Assembly: GCA_018500005.2 (NCBI GenBank)
Contig: JAHBAP020000325.1
Span: 1-5,239, forward strand
From: Mycobacterium sp.
Lineage (GTDB): Bacteria; Actinomycetota; Actinomycetes; Mycobacteriales; Mycobacteriaceae
Direction of reading: 5' to 3'
DNA length: 5,239 nt
Shown: piece by piece, positions 1 through 5,239 of the stretch
Position numbering within the stretch: the first letter of the stretch is position 1
Layout: every line of letters begins with the position of its first letter
Notes under the pieces: generated by a model
Database searches by the model: none
What the model was told of the DNA's origin: nothing
Seen by the model: only the letters and a program-made list of their open reading frames with translations
Translations under genes and position numbers: made by a program

Positions 1-543
1 GACGGCCCCGTCGACCACATGCGCGCCCAGCCCCTGCTGACCGGTTACATCAAGGAGAACTACGCCGGCGAGGACATCGTGGTGGTCTCCCCAGACTCCG
101 GCCGGGTGCGGGTGGCCGAGAAATGGGCTGATTCGCTGGGCGGCACACCGCTGGCCTTCATCCATAAAACCCGCGACCCCCGGGTGCCCAACCAGGTGGT
201 GTCCAACCGGGTGGTCGGCGAGGTCGAGGGCAAGACCTGCGTACTGACCGACGACATGATCGACACCGGCGGCACCATCGCCGGCGCGGTGAAACTGTTG
301 CGCGAGGACGGCGCCAAAGACGTCATCATCGCCGCGACCCACGGCGTGCTGTCGGATCCGGCGGCCGAGCGGCTGGCGTCGTGCGGCGCCCGCGAGGTGA
401 TCGTCACCAACACCCTGCCGATCGAGGAGGCTAAGCGCTTTCCGCAGCTCACCGTTCTGTCCATTGCACCCCTGCTGGCCAGCACCATCCGCGCGGTCTT
501 CGAGAACGGCTCCGTCACAGGACTTTTCGACGGCGATGCATAG
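1..543 (+). CDS. prs: Ribose-phosphate pyrophosphokinase (PRPP synthetase), 3' part
   Basis: This enzyme transfers pyrophosphate from ATP to ribose 5-phosphate, giving PRPP for purine, pyrimidine, histidine and tryptophan synthesis, and in mycobacteria also for arabinan precursors; it is cytosolic. The reading frame is open from the first base, so the gene starts outside the window. 180 codons are visible of about 326 expected, and roughly the N-terminal 145 residues are missing. The visible part starts with the family segment DGPVDHMRAQPLLTGYI. The PRPP-binding signature DDMIDTGGTI lies at window codons 84-93 (bases 250-279). The SPDSGRVRVAEKWA segment of the active-site region lies at about codons 30-43. 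The protein continues normally to its TAG stop with no frameshift. The in-frame ATG at 19 is an internal methionine, not the start. The stop overlaps the lpqT start, which suggests co-transcription and translational coupling. In M. tuberculosis glmU lies just upstream, but that region is outside this window. Confidence 0.96.
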   Translation, partial: DGPVDHMRAQPLLTGYIKENYAGEDIVVVSPDSGRVRVAEKWADSLGGTPLAFIHKTRDPRVPNQVVSNRVVGEVEGKTCVLTDDMIDTGGTIAGAVKLLREDGAKDVIIAATHGVLSDPAAERLASCGAREVIVTNTLPIEEAKRFPQLTVLSIAPLLASTIRAVFENGSVTGLFDGDA

Positions 544-1174
544 ATCCACCGCCGCGGTGTTAGTGACTGCGGCCGTCACCATCGCAGGCTGCAGCACGAA
601 AACGGCGGACTACTCGACCATCTGGACGTCGAGCACCTCGAGCACGACGACCACGGTGTCGACCTCACCGACCCCGATCGCGCAGTACCTCTCCGGCGTC
701 GGGGTCACCGGCCAGCAGGTGCCCCTGGACAAACTGACCGAACTGACCGTCACACTGCCGCGGCCGCCTGGATGGACCAAATACGCCAACCCGAACTTCT
801 CCCCCGGCACCGAGGCGATCGCGAAAAACAACAGCTATCCGACCGCGATGGTCATGGTGTTCAAACTCGACGGCAACTTCGACATCCCGGCAGCCCTGGA
901 GCACGCCGACGACGACGCCGAGCTGTCGAAGAACTTCGTCCGGTTGAATTACTCCAACGCCGACTTCGCCGGCTTTCCCTCGTCGATGATCGAAGGCAGC
1001 TACGACCACAACGAGACCCGGCTGCACACCTACAACCGGATCGTCTTCCCGGTAACGCCGAAGTTCGACCGCTACCTGGTGCAGTTCACGGTGACCACGC
1101 TGGCAGACCAGGCCGCGGCGGCCGCTCCGGACGTCCTGAAGGTCATCGAGGGCTTCACAGTCGCGGTGAAGTAG
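536..1174 (+). CDS. lpqT: LpqT-like secreted lipoprotein (LpqN/LpqT family)
   Basis: This is a predicted 212-residue lipoprotein exported across the inner membrane and anchored by a lipidated cysteine. Its N-terminus shows Arg3, a hydrophobic stretch at about residues 6-16, and a lipobox I-A-G-C with Cys19. A Ser/Thr-rich linker follows (16 Ser/Thr among residues 27-46), typical of mycobacterial lipoproteins and a plausible O-mannosylation site. The globular domain begins near residue 62 with VPLDKLTELTVTLPRPPGW, which I recognise from the LpqN/LpqT family. That family has no settled biochemical role. Start choice: the ATG at 536 gives a proper signal peptide, while the in-frame ATG at 464 would add 24 residues lying wholly within prs and bury the signal sequence. 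The start overlaps the prs stop (ATGCATAG), and a weak AGGA lies at 519-522. M. tuberculosis LpqT is, from memory, about 226 residues, so this copy is slightly shorter but complete. Confidence 0.9.
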   Translation: MHRSTAAVLVTAAVTIAGCSTKTADYSTIWTSSTSSTTTTVSTSPTPIAQYLSGVGVTGQQVPLDKLTELTVTLPRPPGWTKYANPNFSPGTEAIAKNNSYPTAMVMVFKLDGNFDIPAALEHADDDAELSKNFVRLNYSNADFAGFPSSMIEGSYDHNETRLHTYNRIVFPVTPKFDRYLVQFTVTTLADQAAAAAPDVLKVIEGFTVAVK

Positions 1175-1184
1175 GTTTGCGGCC

Positions 1185-2054
1185 ATGCGTTCGTGGACTG
1201 CCGCCGATCTCCCCTCGTTTGCCGGACGAACCGTGATCGTCACCGGCGCCAACAGCGGCCTGGGTCTGGTCACCGCCCGCGAGTTGGCCCGGGTGGGCGC
1301 ACGGACGATCCTGGCCTGCCGGAACGTCGGCAAGGGCGAGGCTGCCGCGGCCGGCATGACCGGCGAAGTCGAGGTACGTCGGTTGGACCTGCAGGACCTG
1401 GCCTCGGTGCACGACTTCGCCGACTCCATCACCGTTGCGGATGTGCTGATCAACAACGCCGGGATCATGGCGGTGCCCTACTCGATCACCAAGGACGGTT
1501 TCGAGAGCCAGATCGGCACTAACCATCTGGGCCACTTCGCCCTGACCAACCTGCTGCTGCCCAAGATCACCGACCGGGTCGTCACGGTGTCGTCGGTCAT
1601 GCACCTGACGGGCTGGATCAGCCTCAACGACCTGAACTGGAAGGCGCGCCCCTACTCGGCGTGGCTGGCCTACGGCCAGTCCAAGCTCGCCAATCTGCTG
1701 TTCACCAGCGAGTTGCAGCGCCGACTGATCGCCGCCGGTTCCTACGTCAAGGCCCACGCCGCCCACCCCGGCTACTCGGCGACCAATCTGCAGGGGCACA
1801 CCGGCAACAAGATCGGCACGCCGGTTTGGATGGCGCTGAACAAGGTGGCCGGGACCAGCCCCGAATACGGCGCGGCGCCCACGCTGTACGCGGCGTCACA
1901 GGACCTGCCGCCGGACAGTTTCATCGGCCCGAAGTACGGCGCCCGCGGACCCGTCAGCGAGACCGGCCGCAGTCCACTGGCCCGGGACTCGAAAACCGCA
2001 CGACGGTTGTGGCAGCTGTCCGAGGACCTCACGGGGACCGAATTTCCGCTCTAG
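1185..2054 (+). CDS. Short-chain dehydrogenase/reductase, retinol-dehydrogenase-like
   Basis: This is a 289-residue NAD(P)-dependent oxidoreductase of the SDR superfamily, most like the group annotated as retinol dehydrogenase or WW-domain-oxidoreductase-like. The Rossmann cofactor motif TGANSGLG is at residues 20-27. Arg46 after the second beta strand (ACRN) suggests a preference for NADP(H). Other landmarks are D68 in the RLDLQD segment, NNAG at 90-93, the structural Asn113, catalytic Ser137 (in VSS) and the YGQSK active site with Tyr163 and Lys167. The HPGYSATNL segment follows at about 193-201. All catalytic residues are present, so the enzyme should be active. The substrate cannot be read from the sequence, and 'retinol' would be only a family label. 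No membrane segment is evident. The gene begins 10 bases after lpqT, so it is probably co-transcribed with prs-lpqT. As I recall, M. tuberculosis has no such gene between lpqT and rplY. Confidence 0.93.
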   Translation: MRSWTAADLPSFAGRTVIVTGANSGLGLVTARELARVGARTILACRNVGKGEAAAAGMTGEVEVRRLDLQDLASVHDFADSITVADVLINNAGIMAVPYSITKDGFESQIGTNHLGHFALTNLLLPKITDRVVTVSSVMHLTGWISLNDLNWKARPYSAWLAYGQSKLANLLFTSELQRRLIAAGSYVKAHAAHPGYSATNLQGHTGNKIGTPVWMALNKVAGTSPEYGAAPTLYAASQDLPPDSFIGPKYGARGPVSETGRSPLARDSKTARRLWQLSEDLTGTEFPL

Positions 2055-2067
2055 GTCACCGGTCGGC

Positions 2068-2073
2068 TACCCT
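2068..2073 (+). promoter_or_regulatory. Possible -10 element of an rplY promoter
   Basis: TACCCT fits the mycobacterial SigA -10 pattern TANNNT and lies 14 bases after the SDR stop, at the start of the only sizeable gap in the + strand block. Transcription would begin near 2080 and leave a leader of about 104 bases before rplY. No convincing -35 box is present; TTTCCG at 2043-2048 is weak and 19 bases away. The alternative is simple read-through from lpqT and the SDR. This is a weak call. Confidence 0.3.
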
Positions 2074-2093
2074 TGGCGACGCGTCACGGCGAG

Positions 2094-2175
2094 GGTGGTC
2101 AGACCACCGTTATCGACGAGGCCCGGGAATTCGAGCCCGCCTTCGCTGTGCATCAAGACCACCGAAGGCAAGGAG
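2094..2175 (+). promoter_or_regulatory. Structured rplY 5' leader with competing hairpins
   Basis: This untranslated stretch contains several exact complementary segments. GGTGGTC (2094-2100) is followed almost at once by its reverse complement GACCACC (2102-2108), giving a tight hairpin. A second GACCACC lies at 2157-2163, part of a 9-base direct repeat (2101-2109 and 2156-2164), so GGTGGTC has two possible partners. GCCTTCG (2139-2145) is the exact reverse complement of CGAAGGC (2163-2169), which abuts the ribosome binding site at 2170-2175. The same GCCTT can instead pair upstream, as GAGG(CC)CGGG at 2118-2127 with CCCGCCTT at 2136-2143. The two arrangements exclude each other, which is the layout of a translational switch. 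L25 autoregulation through the rplY leader is known in E. coli; a parallel here is only inference. The pairings are exact, but no function has been shown. Confidence 0.4.
2170..2175 (+). promoter_or_regulatory. Strong ribosome binding site fixing the rplY start
   Basis: AAGGAG lies 8 bases before the ATG at 2184 and is the best Shine-Dalgarno match among the + strand genes. It decides the start of rplY against the in-frame TTG at 2073, which has no such site. Confidence 0.85.
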
Positions 2176-2183
2176 CATCGAAC

Positions 2184-2843
2184 ATGGCCAAGGGCGCCAC
2201 CACCAACAAACTCACCGTCGAGATCCGCACCCGCACCGGCAAGGGCGCCTCGCGTCAGGCCCGCCGTGAAGGCAAGTTCCCCGCCGTCCTCTACGGCCAC
2301 GGCACCGAGCCCCAGCACCTCGAGCTCAACGCCCACGACTTCGCCGCCGTGCTGCGCCACTCCGGCACCAACGCGGTACTGAGCCTGCAGATCGACGGTA
2401 AGGAGCAGCTGGCGCTGACCAAGGCGCTGGACATCCACCCGATCAAGCGCAGCATCACCCATGCCGACCTGATCATCGTCAAGCGCGGCGAGAAGGTGAC
2501 CGTCGAGGTCCCGGTCGCACTGGAAGGCGAAGCCGCCTCCGGCACCCTGGTCACCCAGGACGCCACCACCATCGAGATCGAGGCCGAGGCGCTGTCGATC
2601 CCGGAAAGCCTCAGCGTGTCCATCGAGGACGCCGAGGAAGGCACCCAGATCCTGGCCGGCGATATCACGCTCCCCTCCGGCGTCACCCTGGTCAGCGACC
2701 CGGAGATGCTCGTGGTCAACATCGTCGCGGCCCCCTCGGCTGAGGAGATGGACGCCGAGGGCGGCGGCGAGGAGGCCGAGACGCCCGAAGCCGAGGCCGG
2801 CGAGGCCGCCGAGGGCGAGGGCGAAGCCGCCGAGGCCGAGTAA
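2184..2843 (+). CDS. rplY: 50S ribosomal protein L25 / general stress protein CTC
   Basis: This protein binds 5S rRNA in the central protuberance of the large ribosomal subunit; the long two-domain form is the CTC/TL5 type linked to stress in several bacteria. It has 219 residues, close to the about 215 I recall for M. tuberculosis. The N-terminal L25 domain spans about residues 8-96, with the characteristic [20 protein letters not shown] stretch at 17-36 and [16 protein letters not shown] at 81-96. The C-terminal CTC domain spans about 104-183. The last 33 residues are a low-complexity acidic tail (14 Glu, 1 Asp, otherwise mostly Ala and Gly). There is no Lys, Arg or His after residue 104, so the protein is sharply split into a basic and an acidic half. 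The ATG is chosen for its strong upstream ribosome binding site and because the protein then starts [10 protein letters not shown]. pth follows after 5 bases, so the two are very probably co-transcribed. Confidence 0.96.
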   Translation: MAKGATTNKLTVEIRTRTGKGASRQARREGKFPAVLYGHGTEPQHLELNAHDFAAVLRHSGTNAVLSLQIDGKEQLALTKALDIHPIKRSITHADLIIVKRGEKVTVEVPVALEGEAASGTLVTQDATTIEIEAEALSIPESLSVSIEDAEEGTQILAGDITLPSGVTLVSDPEMLVVNIVAAPSAEEMDAEGGGEEAETPEAEAGEAAEGEGEAAEAE

Positions 2844-2848
2844 CTCGG

Positions 2849-3424
2849 GTGGCCGAGCCACTACTGGTTGTCGGCCTGGGCAATCCCGGACCGCAGTACG
2901 CCAAGACCCGGCACAACATCGGGTTCATGGTGGCCGACGTACTTGCGGCCCGGATCGGCGCGCCGTTCAAAGTGCACAAGAAGTCCGGCGCCGAGGTGGC
3001 CACTGGCCGCCTCGGACACCGGGCGGTCTTGCTGGCCAAGCCGCGCTGCTATATGAACGAGTCCGGCCGCCAGGTCGGGCCGCTGGCCAAGTTCTACTCG
3101 GTGCCGGCGGCCGATGTGATCGTCATCCACGACGAACTCGACATCGACTTCGGCAAGGTCCGACTCAAACTGGGCGGCGGCGAGGGCGGCCACAACGGGT
3201 TGCGTTCGGTGGCGAACGCTCTGGGCAGCAAGGATTTTCAGCGCGTCCGAATCGGGATCGGACGCCCGCCCGGACGTAAGGACCCCGCTGCGTTCGTGCT
3301 CGAACCGTTCAGCGGCACCGAACGAAAAGAGATCCCGACGATCTGCGAAATCGCAGCCGATGCGACCGAACTACTCCTCGAGGCGGGTCTGGAACCCGCG
3401 CAGAACCAGGTGCACGCCTGGTAG
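2849..3424 (+). CDS. pth: Peptidyl-tRNA hydrolase
   Basis: This cytosolic enzyme hydrolyses the ester bond of peptidyl-tRNAs that drop off the ribosome, recycling tRNA; it is usually essential in bacteria. The product has 191 residues, the length I recall for M. tuberculosis Pth. The first family signature includes GLGNPGPQY (residues 9-17) and TRHNIGF (20-26). The catalytic and substrate-binding residues are all present: Asn12, His22, Tyr68-Met69-Asn70, Asp95 (HDELD) and Asn116 in the GGHNGLRS loop. In M. tuberculosis numbering Asn12, His22, Asp95 and Asn116 are the known key residues, so the alignment appears gap-free to there. The GTG start at 2849 lies 5 bases after the rplY stop, with only a poor ribosome binding site (a G-rich stretch inside the rplY end), so translation probably depends on coupling to rplY. 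It is the last gene before a long inverted repeat. Confidence 0.97.
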   Translation: MAEPLLVVGLGNPGPQYAKTRHNIGFMVADVLAARIGAPFKVHKKSGAEVATGRLGHRAVLLAKPRCYMNESGRQVGPLAKFYSVPAADVIVIHDELDIDFGKVRLKLGGGEGGHNGLRSVANALGSKDFQRVRIGIGRPPGRKDPAAFVLEPFSGTERKEIPTICEIAADATELLLEAGLEPAQNQVHAW

Positions 3425-3433
3425 CCCACTAAG

Positions 3434-3509
3434 TTCCCCTGCCGCGAGCGTGCGCGTCGGTACGACGACACGCCGTCACGGGCGTACCTGCGCGCACGCT
3501 CAGCGGGAA
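3434..3509. terminator. Long inverted repeat between convergent genes, candidate bidirectional terminator
   Basis: The element starts 9 bases after the pth stop. The central stem is perfect over 11 bases: GAGCGTGCGCG (3446-3456) with CGCGCACGCTC (3491-3501). After a wobble pair and one mismatch it continues inward with GGTACG (3459-3464) and CGTACC (3483-3488). Outward, beyond an asymmetric internal loop, TTCCC (3434-3438) pairs with GGGAA (3505-3509). The tip (3465-3482) may fold further through GAC and GTC (3467-3469, 3475-3477). No T-run follows on either strand, so it is not a classical intrinsic terminator, although mycobacteria often use stems lacking a T-run. Its position and two-way symmetry suit ending both pth and pks16 transcripts. 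It could instead be a copy of a dispersed intergenic repeat. The structure is certain; the function is inferred. Confidence 0.6.
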
Positions 3510-3527
3510 TGACTGCGCTGGTAGGGG

Positions 3528-3537
3528 CCCGCGCGGG
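3528..3537. repeat. Short perfect palindrome next to the pks16 stop
   Basis: CCCGCGCGGG is a perfect 10-base palindrome located 7 bases beyond the 3' end of the - strand gene. It could form a small GC hairpin in that transcript before the longer inverted repeat is reached. Such palindromes arise easily by chance at this GC content, so little weight should be put on it. Confidence 0.25.
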
Positions 3538-3544
3538 GGTGATG

Positions 3545-5179
3545 TTAAGTGACTAACTGCACCGAAGTGGACCGGCGCAGCTTGCCCGACGGCGTCTTCG
3601 GGATGGTGCCCGGCCCCAGCACGACCACGTTGCGCGGCCGCGCGTCGACCTCGCCGACGACCTCATGGGCGACCGCCTTCTCGATACGGCGGACCGCGAC
3701 CGGATCCTCCCAGTCGTTGGACTCCACCGCCACCGCGAAGGTCTCCCGGGAGTGTCCGGCGTCCAAGCGCACCGCGACGGCGCAGCCCGGCCGGACTCCC
3801 TCGACCCGGCCGGCGGCCCGTTCGATATCGGTCGGGTAGATGTTGCGGCCGGCCATGATGATGACGTCCTTGACCCGGCCGCACACCACGACGTGGCCCT
3901 CATCGGTGAGGTAACCGAGGTCACCGGTGTCATACCAGCCGTTCTCATCCTGCGCGGCGACGAAGCCGCCCATGGTGATGTAGCCGGGGGTCAGTGACTC
4001 GCCGCGCAGCTCGATGATGCCGACCCCGCGAGCGGGCAGGACCGTTCCGTCCTCGTCGACGACGCGGGCCTCCAGATCCTGCAGCAGCGGTCCGAGCGTG
4101 GCCAGCCGACGGGTATTGCCCTTGGTCGCCGGGATGGCGCGGCGCAGTGCGGCCAGCAGATCGGCGTCGACCTCGTCGACCACCAGGCCGGCGCCGCACT
4201 CGGAGAACGACACCGCCAGCGTGGTTTCGGCCATGCCGTAGGCCGGCAGGATCGCCTTGGGGCTCATGCCGAACGGCTTGCCGGCTTCCAGCAGATCCTC
4301 GACGTCGGCCGGATCCACCGGCTCGGCACCGGACAGCGCGAAACGCAATGTGGACAAATCGAATTCACCCGGCCGGGCCTGGCGGCGCAACCGCTTTCCG
4401 AACAGCGCATAGGCGAAGTTGGGCGCCGCGGTCATGGTGCCCTTGTACTTGTCGATCAGCTTGGCCCACAGCAGGGTGTCGCGCAGGAAGTCCAGCGGAG
4501 TGACCTTCACCAGTTCGGCGCCGAAGTACATCGGGATGGTCAGGAAGCCAACCATGCCCATGTCGTGGAAGCAGGGCAGCCAGCTGACCATGACGTCCTT
4601 CTCGACGTCGTACTGCGCGCCGATGAACATGGCCTCGGCGTTGGAGTAGATGTTGCGGTGGGTGATGACGACGGCCTTGGGAGATCCGGTGGAACCGGAC
4701 GTCAACTGCATCAGCGCAACGTCGTCCTCGCCGGTCTCCACCGGGTCGATCGGGTCCGCGGCCAGCAGTTCCTCGACGGTCAGCACTTTCAGCCCACGCT
4801 CGGCCAGCACCGGGGCGGCGGCGAGGAACGGATCGGAGATGACGACGGCCTTGGCCTCGATCATGTCGACGACGTTGGTGGTGTCCTCAGCCCAGTGCAC
4901 CAGGTCGGTGCGAGGGGTCGGCTGGTGCAGCATGGTGATACTGGCGCCGCGCAGCCAGAGGGCCTGGGCGGTCGGTGCGATCTCCACCGGCGCACCGGCC
5001 AGCACGCCCACGGCGTCTCCGTGACCGACACCCGCGGCGGCCAAACCACCGGCGATGCGCCGGGCACGCCCGTGCACTTCGCGCCAGGTGCGCCGGACCG
5101 GCTCATGTGGTTCTCCGGTGACCATGCCCTTGGTGGTGGTCAGGGCACTGCGAACCATCTTGTCGGTGAATCTGCTCAC
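3545..5179 (-). CDS. pks16: Pks16-like fatty-acyl-AMP ligase / acyl-CoA synthetase
   Basis: This 544-residue adenylating enzyme activates a carboxylic acid, probably a fatty acid, with ATP to an acyl-AMP, which is then passed to CoA or to an acyl carrier or polyketide synthase domain. Motifs in order are the P-loop [11 protein letters not shown] (160-170), [11 protein letters not shown] (201-211, a form common in fatty-acyl-AMP ligases), YGMAETT (314-320), the ATP-ribose-binding YDTGD (416-420), the hinge [20 protein letters not shown] (434-453) and [10 protein letters not shown] (527-536) with catalytic Lys533. All core residues are intact. No ketosynthase, acyltransferase or carrier domain is present, so 'polyketide synthase' in the historical name pks16 (M. 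tuberculosis Rv1013, also about 544 residues) is a misnomer. Whether it makes acyl-AMP or acyl-CoA depends on an insertion expected at about 324-362, which cannot be settled by eye. The start is GTG (5177-5179) with a strong ribosome binding site. It is convergent with pth. Confidence 0.92.
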   Translation of the reverse strand: MSRFTDKMVRSALTTTKGMVTGEPHEPVRRTWREVHGRARRIAGGLAAAGVGHGDAVGVLAGAPVEIAPTAQALWLRGASITMLHQPTPRTDLVHWAEDTTNVVDMIEAKAVVISDPFLAAAPVLAERGLKVLTVEELLAADPIDPVETGEDDVALMQLTSGSTGSPKAVVITHRNIYSNAEAMFIGAQYDVEKDVMVSWLPCFHDMGMVGFLTIPMYFGAELVKVTPLDFLRDTLLWAKLIDKYKGTMTAAPNFAYALFGKRLRRQARPGEFDLSTLRFALSGAEPVDPADVEDLLEAGKPFGMSPKAILPAYGMAETTLAVSFSECGAGLVVDEVDADLLAALRRAIPATKGNTRRLATLGPLLQDLEARVVDEDGTVLPARGVGIIELRGESLTPGYITMGGFVAAQDENGWYDTGDLGYLTDEGHVVVCGRVKDVIIMAGRNIYPTDIERAAGRVEGVRPGCAVAVRLDAGHSRETFAVAVESNDWEDPVAVRRIEKAVAHEVVGEVDARPRNVVVLGPGTIPKTPSGKLRRSTSVQLVT

Positions 5180-5183
5180 GATG

Positions 5184-5190
5184 ACCTCCT
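5184..5190 (-). promoter_or_regulatory. Strong ribosome binding site of the pks16-like gene
   Basis: Read on the - strand this is AGGAGGT, a near-perfect Shine-Dalgarno sequence ending 4-5 bases before the GTG codon at 5177-5179. It fixes GTG as the start of the - strand gene; no ATG lies nearby in frame to compete. Confidence 0.85.
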
Positions 5191-5239
5191 CGGCATCCGG
5201 CGCAGCCCCTGCGTAAACCTGGGCGACAGCCGGTCTCCA
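5191..5239 (-). other. Upstream region of the pks16-like gene, with a small hairpin
   Basis: These last bases hold the leader and perhaps the promoter of the - strand gene. CGCAG (5201-5205) and CTGCG (5209-5213) form a 5-base inverted repeat around CCC, about 10 bases upstream of the ribosome binding site. No convincing TANNNT -10 box with a paired -35 box could be found, and the window ends here, so the promoter may lie further out. Confidence 0.3.

Noticed and set aside
464..535. Upstream in-frame ATG as start of lpqT
   Set aside because: It adds 24 residues encoded entirely within prs and would place the signal peptide and lipobox internally; the ATG at 536 gives a normal lipoprotein signal with Cys19.
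665..1468. 267-codon open frame on the - strand across lpqT and the SDR
   Set aside because: It lies opposite two well-supported genes, its translation is rich in Arg, Val and Gly without any recognisable motif, and such mirror frames are expected in GC-rich DNA.
1155..1799. 214-codon open frame on the - strand opposite the SDR
   Set aside because: The + strand carries an SDR with every catalytic motif intact; the antisense frame shows nothing recognisable.
2127..2132. GAATTC within the rplY leader as a possible cloning junction
   Set aside because: A six-base restriction palindrome is common by chance, and the flanking sequence continues naturally into the leader and rplY.
2073..2183. N-terminal extension of rplY from TTG at 2073
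   Set aside because: The extension has no L25 similarity and no ribosome binding site, whereas the ATG at 2184 has a strong one and gives the expected protein length.
2751..2840. GAGGCCGAG-type tandem repeat in the rplY 3' end
   Set aside because: It is a low-complexity codon pattern encoding the Glu/Ala tail in frame, not a separate repeat element.
2067..2861. 264-codon open frame on the - strand across rplY
   Set aside because: It is the mirror image of rplY and its leader, with Gly/Leu-rich low-complexity translation and no family signature.
1..5239. tRNA, rRNA, CRISPR array, insertion sequence or phage attachment site
   Set aside because: The sequence is almost fully occupied by conserved protein genes. 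The gaps (2055-2183, 3425-3544, 5180-5239) hold no tRNA-like fold, regularly spaced repeats, transposase fragments or target-site duplications that I could find.

Overview
The window looks like chromosomal DNA of a high-GC actinobacterium, most probably a mycobacterium (Mycobacterium/Mycolicibacterium type). The reasons are the strong G/C third-position bias, GTG starts, an LpqT-type lipoprotein, and a gene order that matches the block I recall from M. tuberculosis as prsA (Rv1017c), lpqT (Rv1016c), rplY (Rv1015c), pth (Rv1014c) and, convergent to them, pks16 (Rv1013). The species cannot be fixed from the sequence alone.

Layout. Positions 1-3424 carry five genes on the + strand. They are the 3' part of prs (PRPP synthetase), lpqT (secreted lipoprotein), a short-chain dehydrogenase/reductase (SDR) of unknown substrate, rplY (ribosomal protein L25/CTC) and pth (peptidyl-tRNA hydrolase). 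prs and lpqT overlap by 8 bases, lpqT and the SDR are 10 bases apart, and rplY and pth are 5 bases apart, so the block reads as one or two operons. The only sizeable gap inside it (2055-2183) precedes rplY and holds a weak promoter candidate and several competing inverted repeats next to a strong ribosome binding site. On the - strand, 3545-5179 encodes a 544-residue adenylating enzyme of the fatty-acyl-AMP ligase / acyl-CoA synthetase superfamily (pks16-like). The convergent gap 3425-3544 holds a long imperfect inverted repeat of about 76 bases. The last 60 bases are the upstream region of the adenylating enzyme.

Function. The + strand block is mostly housekeeping: PRPP supply for nucleotides and for decaprenyl-phosphoryl arabinose precursors of the mycobacterial cell wall, plus two translation genes (5S rRNA-binding L25 and rescue of peptidyl-tRNAs). 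A cell-envelope lipoprotein and an SDR are embedded in it. The adenylating enzyme belongs to lipid metabolism and is transcribed separately.

No transposon, phage, CRISPR, tRNA, rRNA or obvious novel multi-gene system is visible. The most interesting non-coding signals are the switch-like rplY leader and the long inverted repeat between the convergent genes. The SDR is the gene that looks added relative to the M. tuberculosis order.
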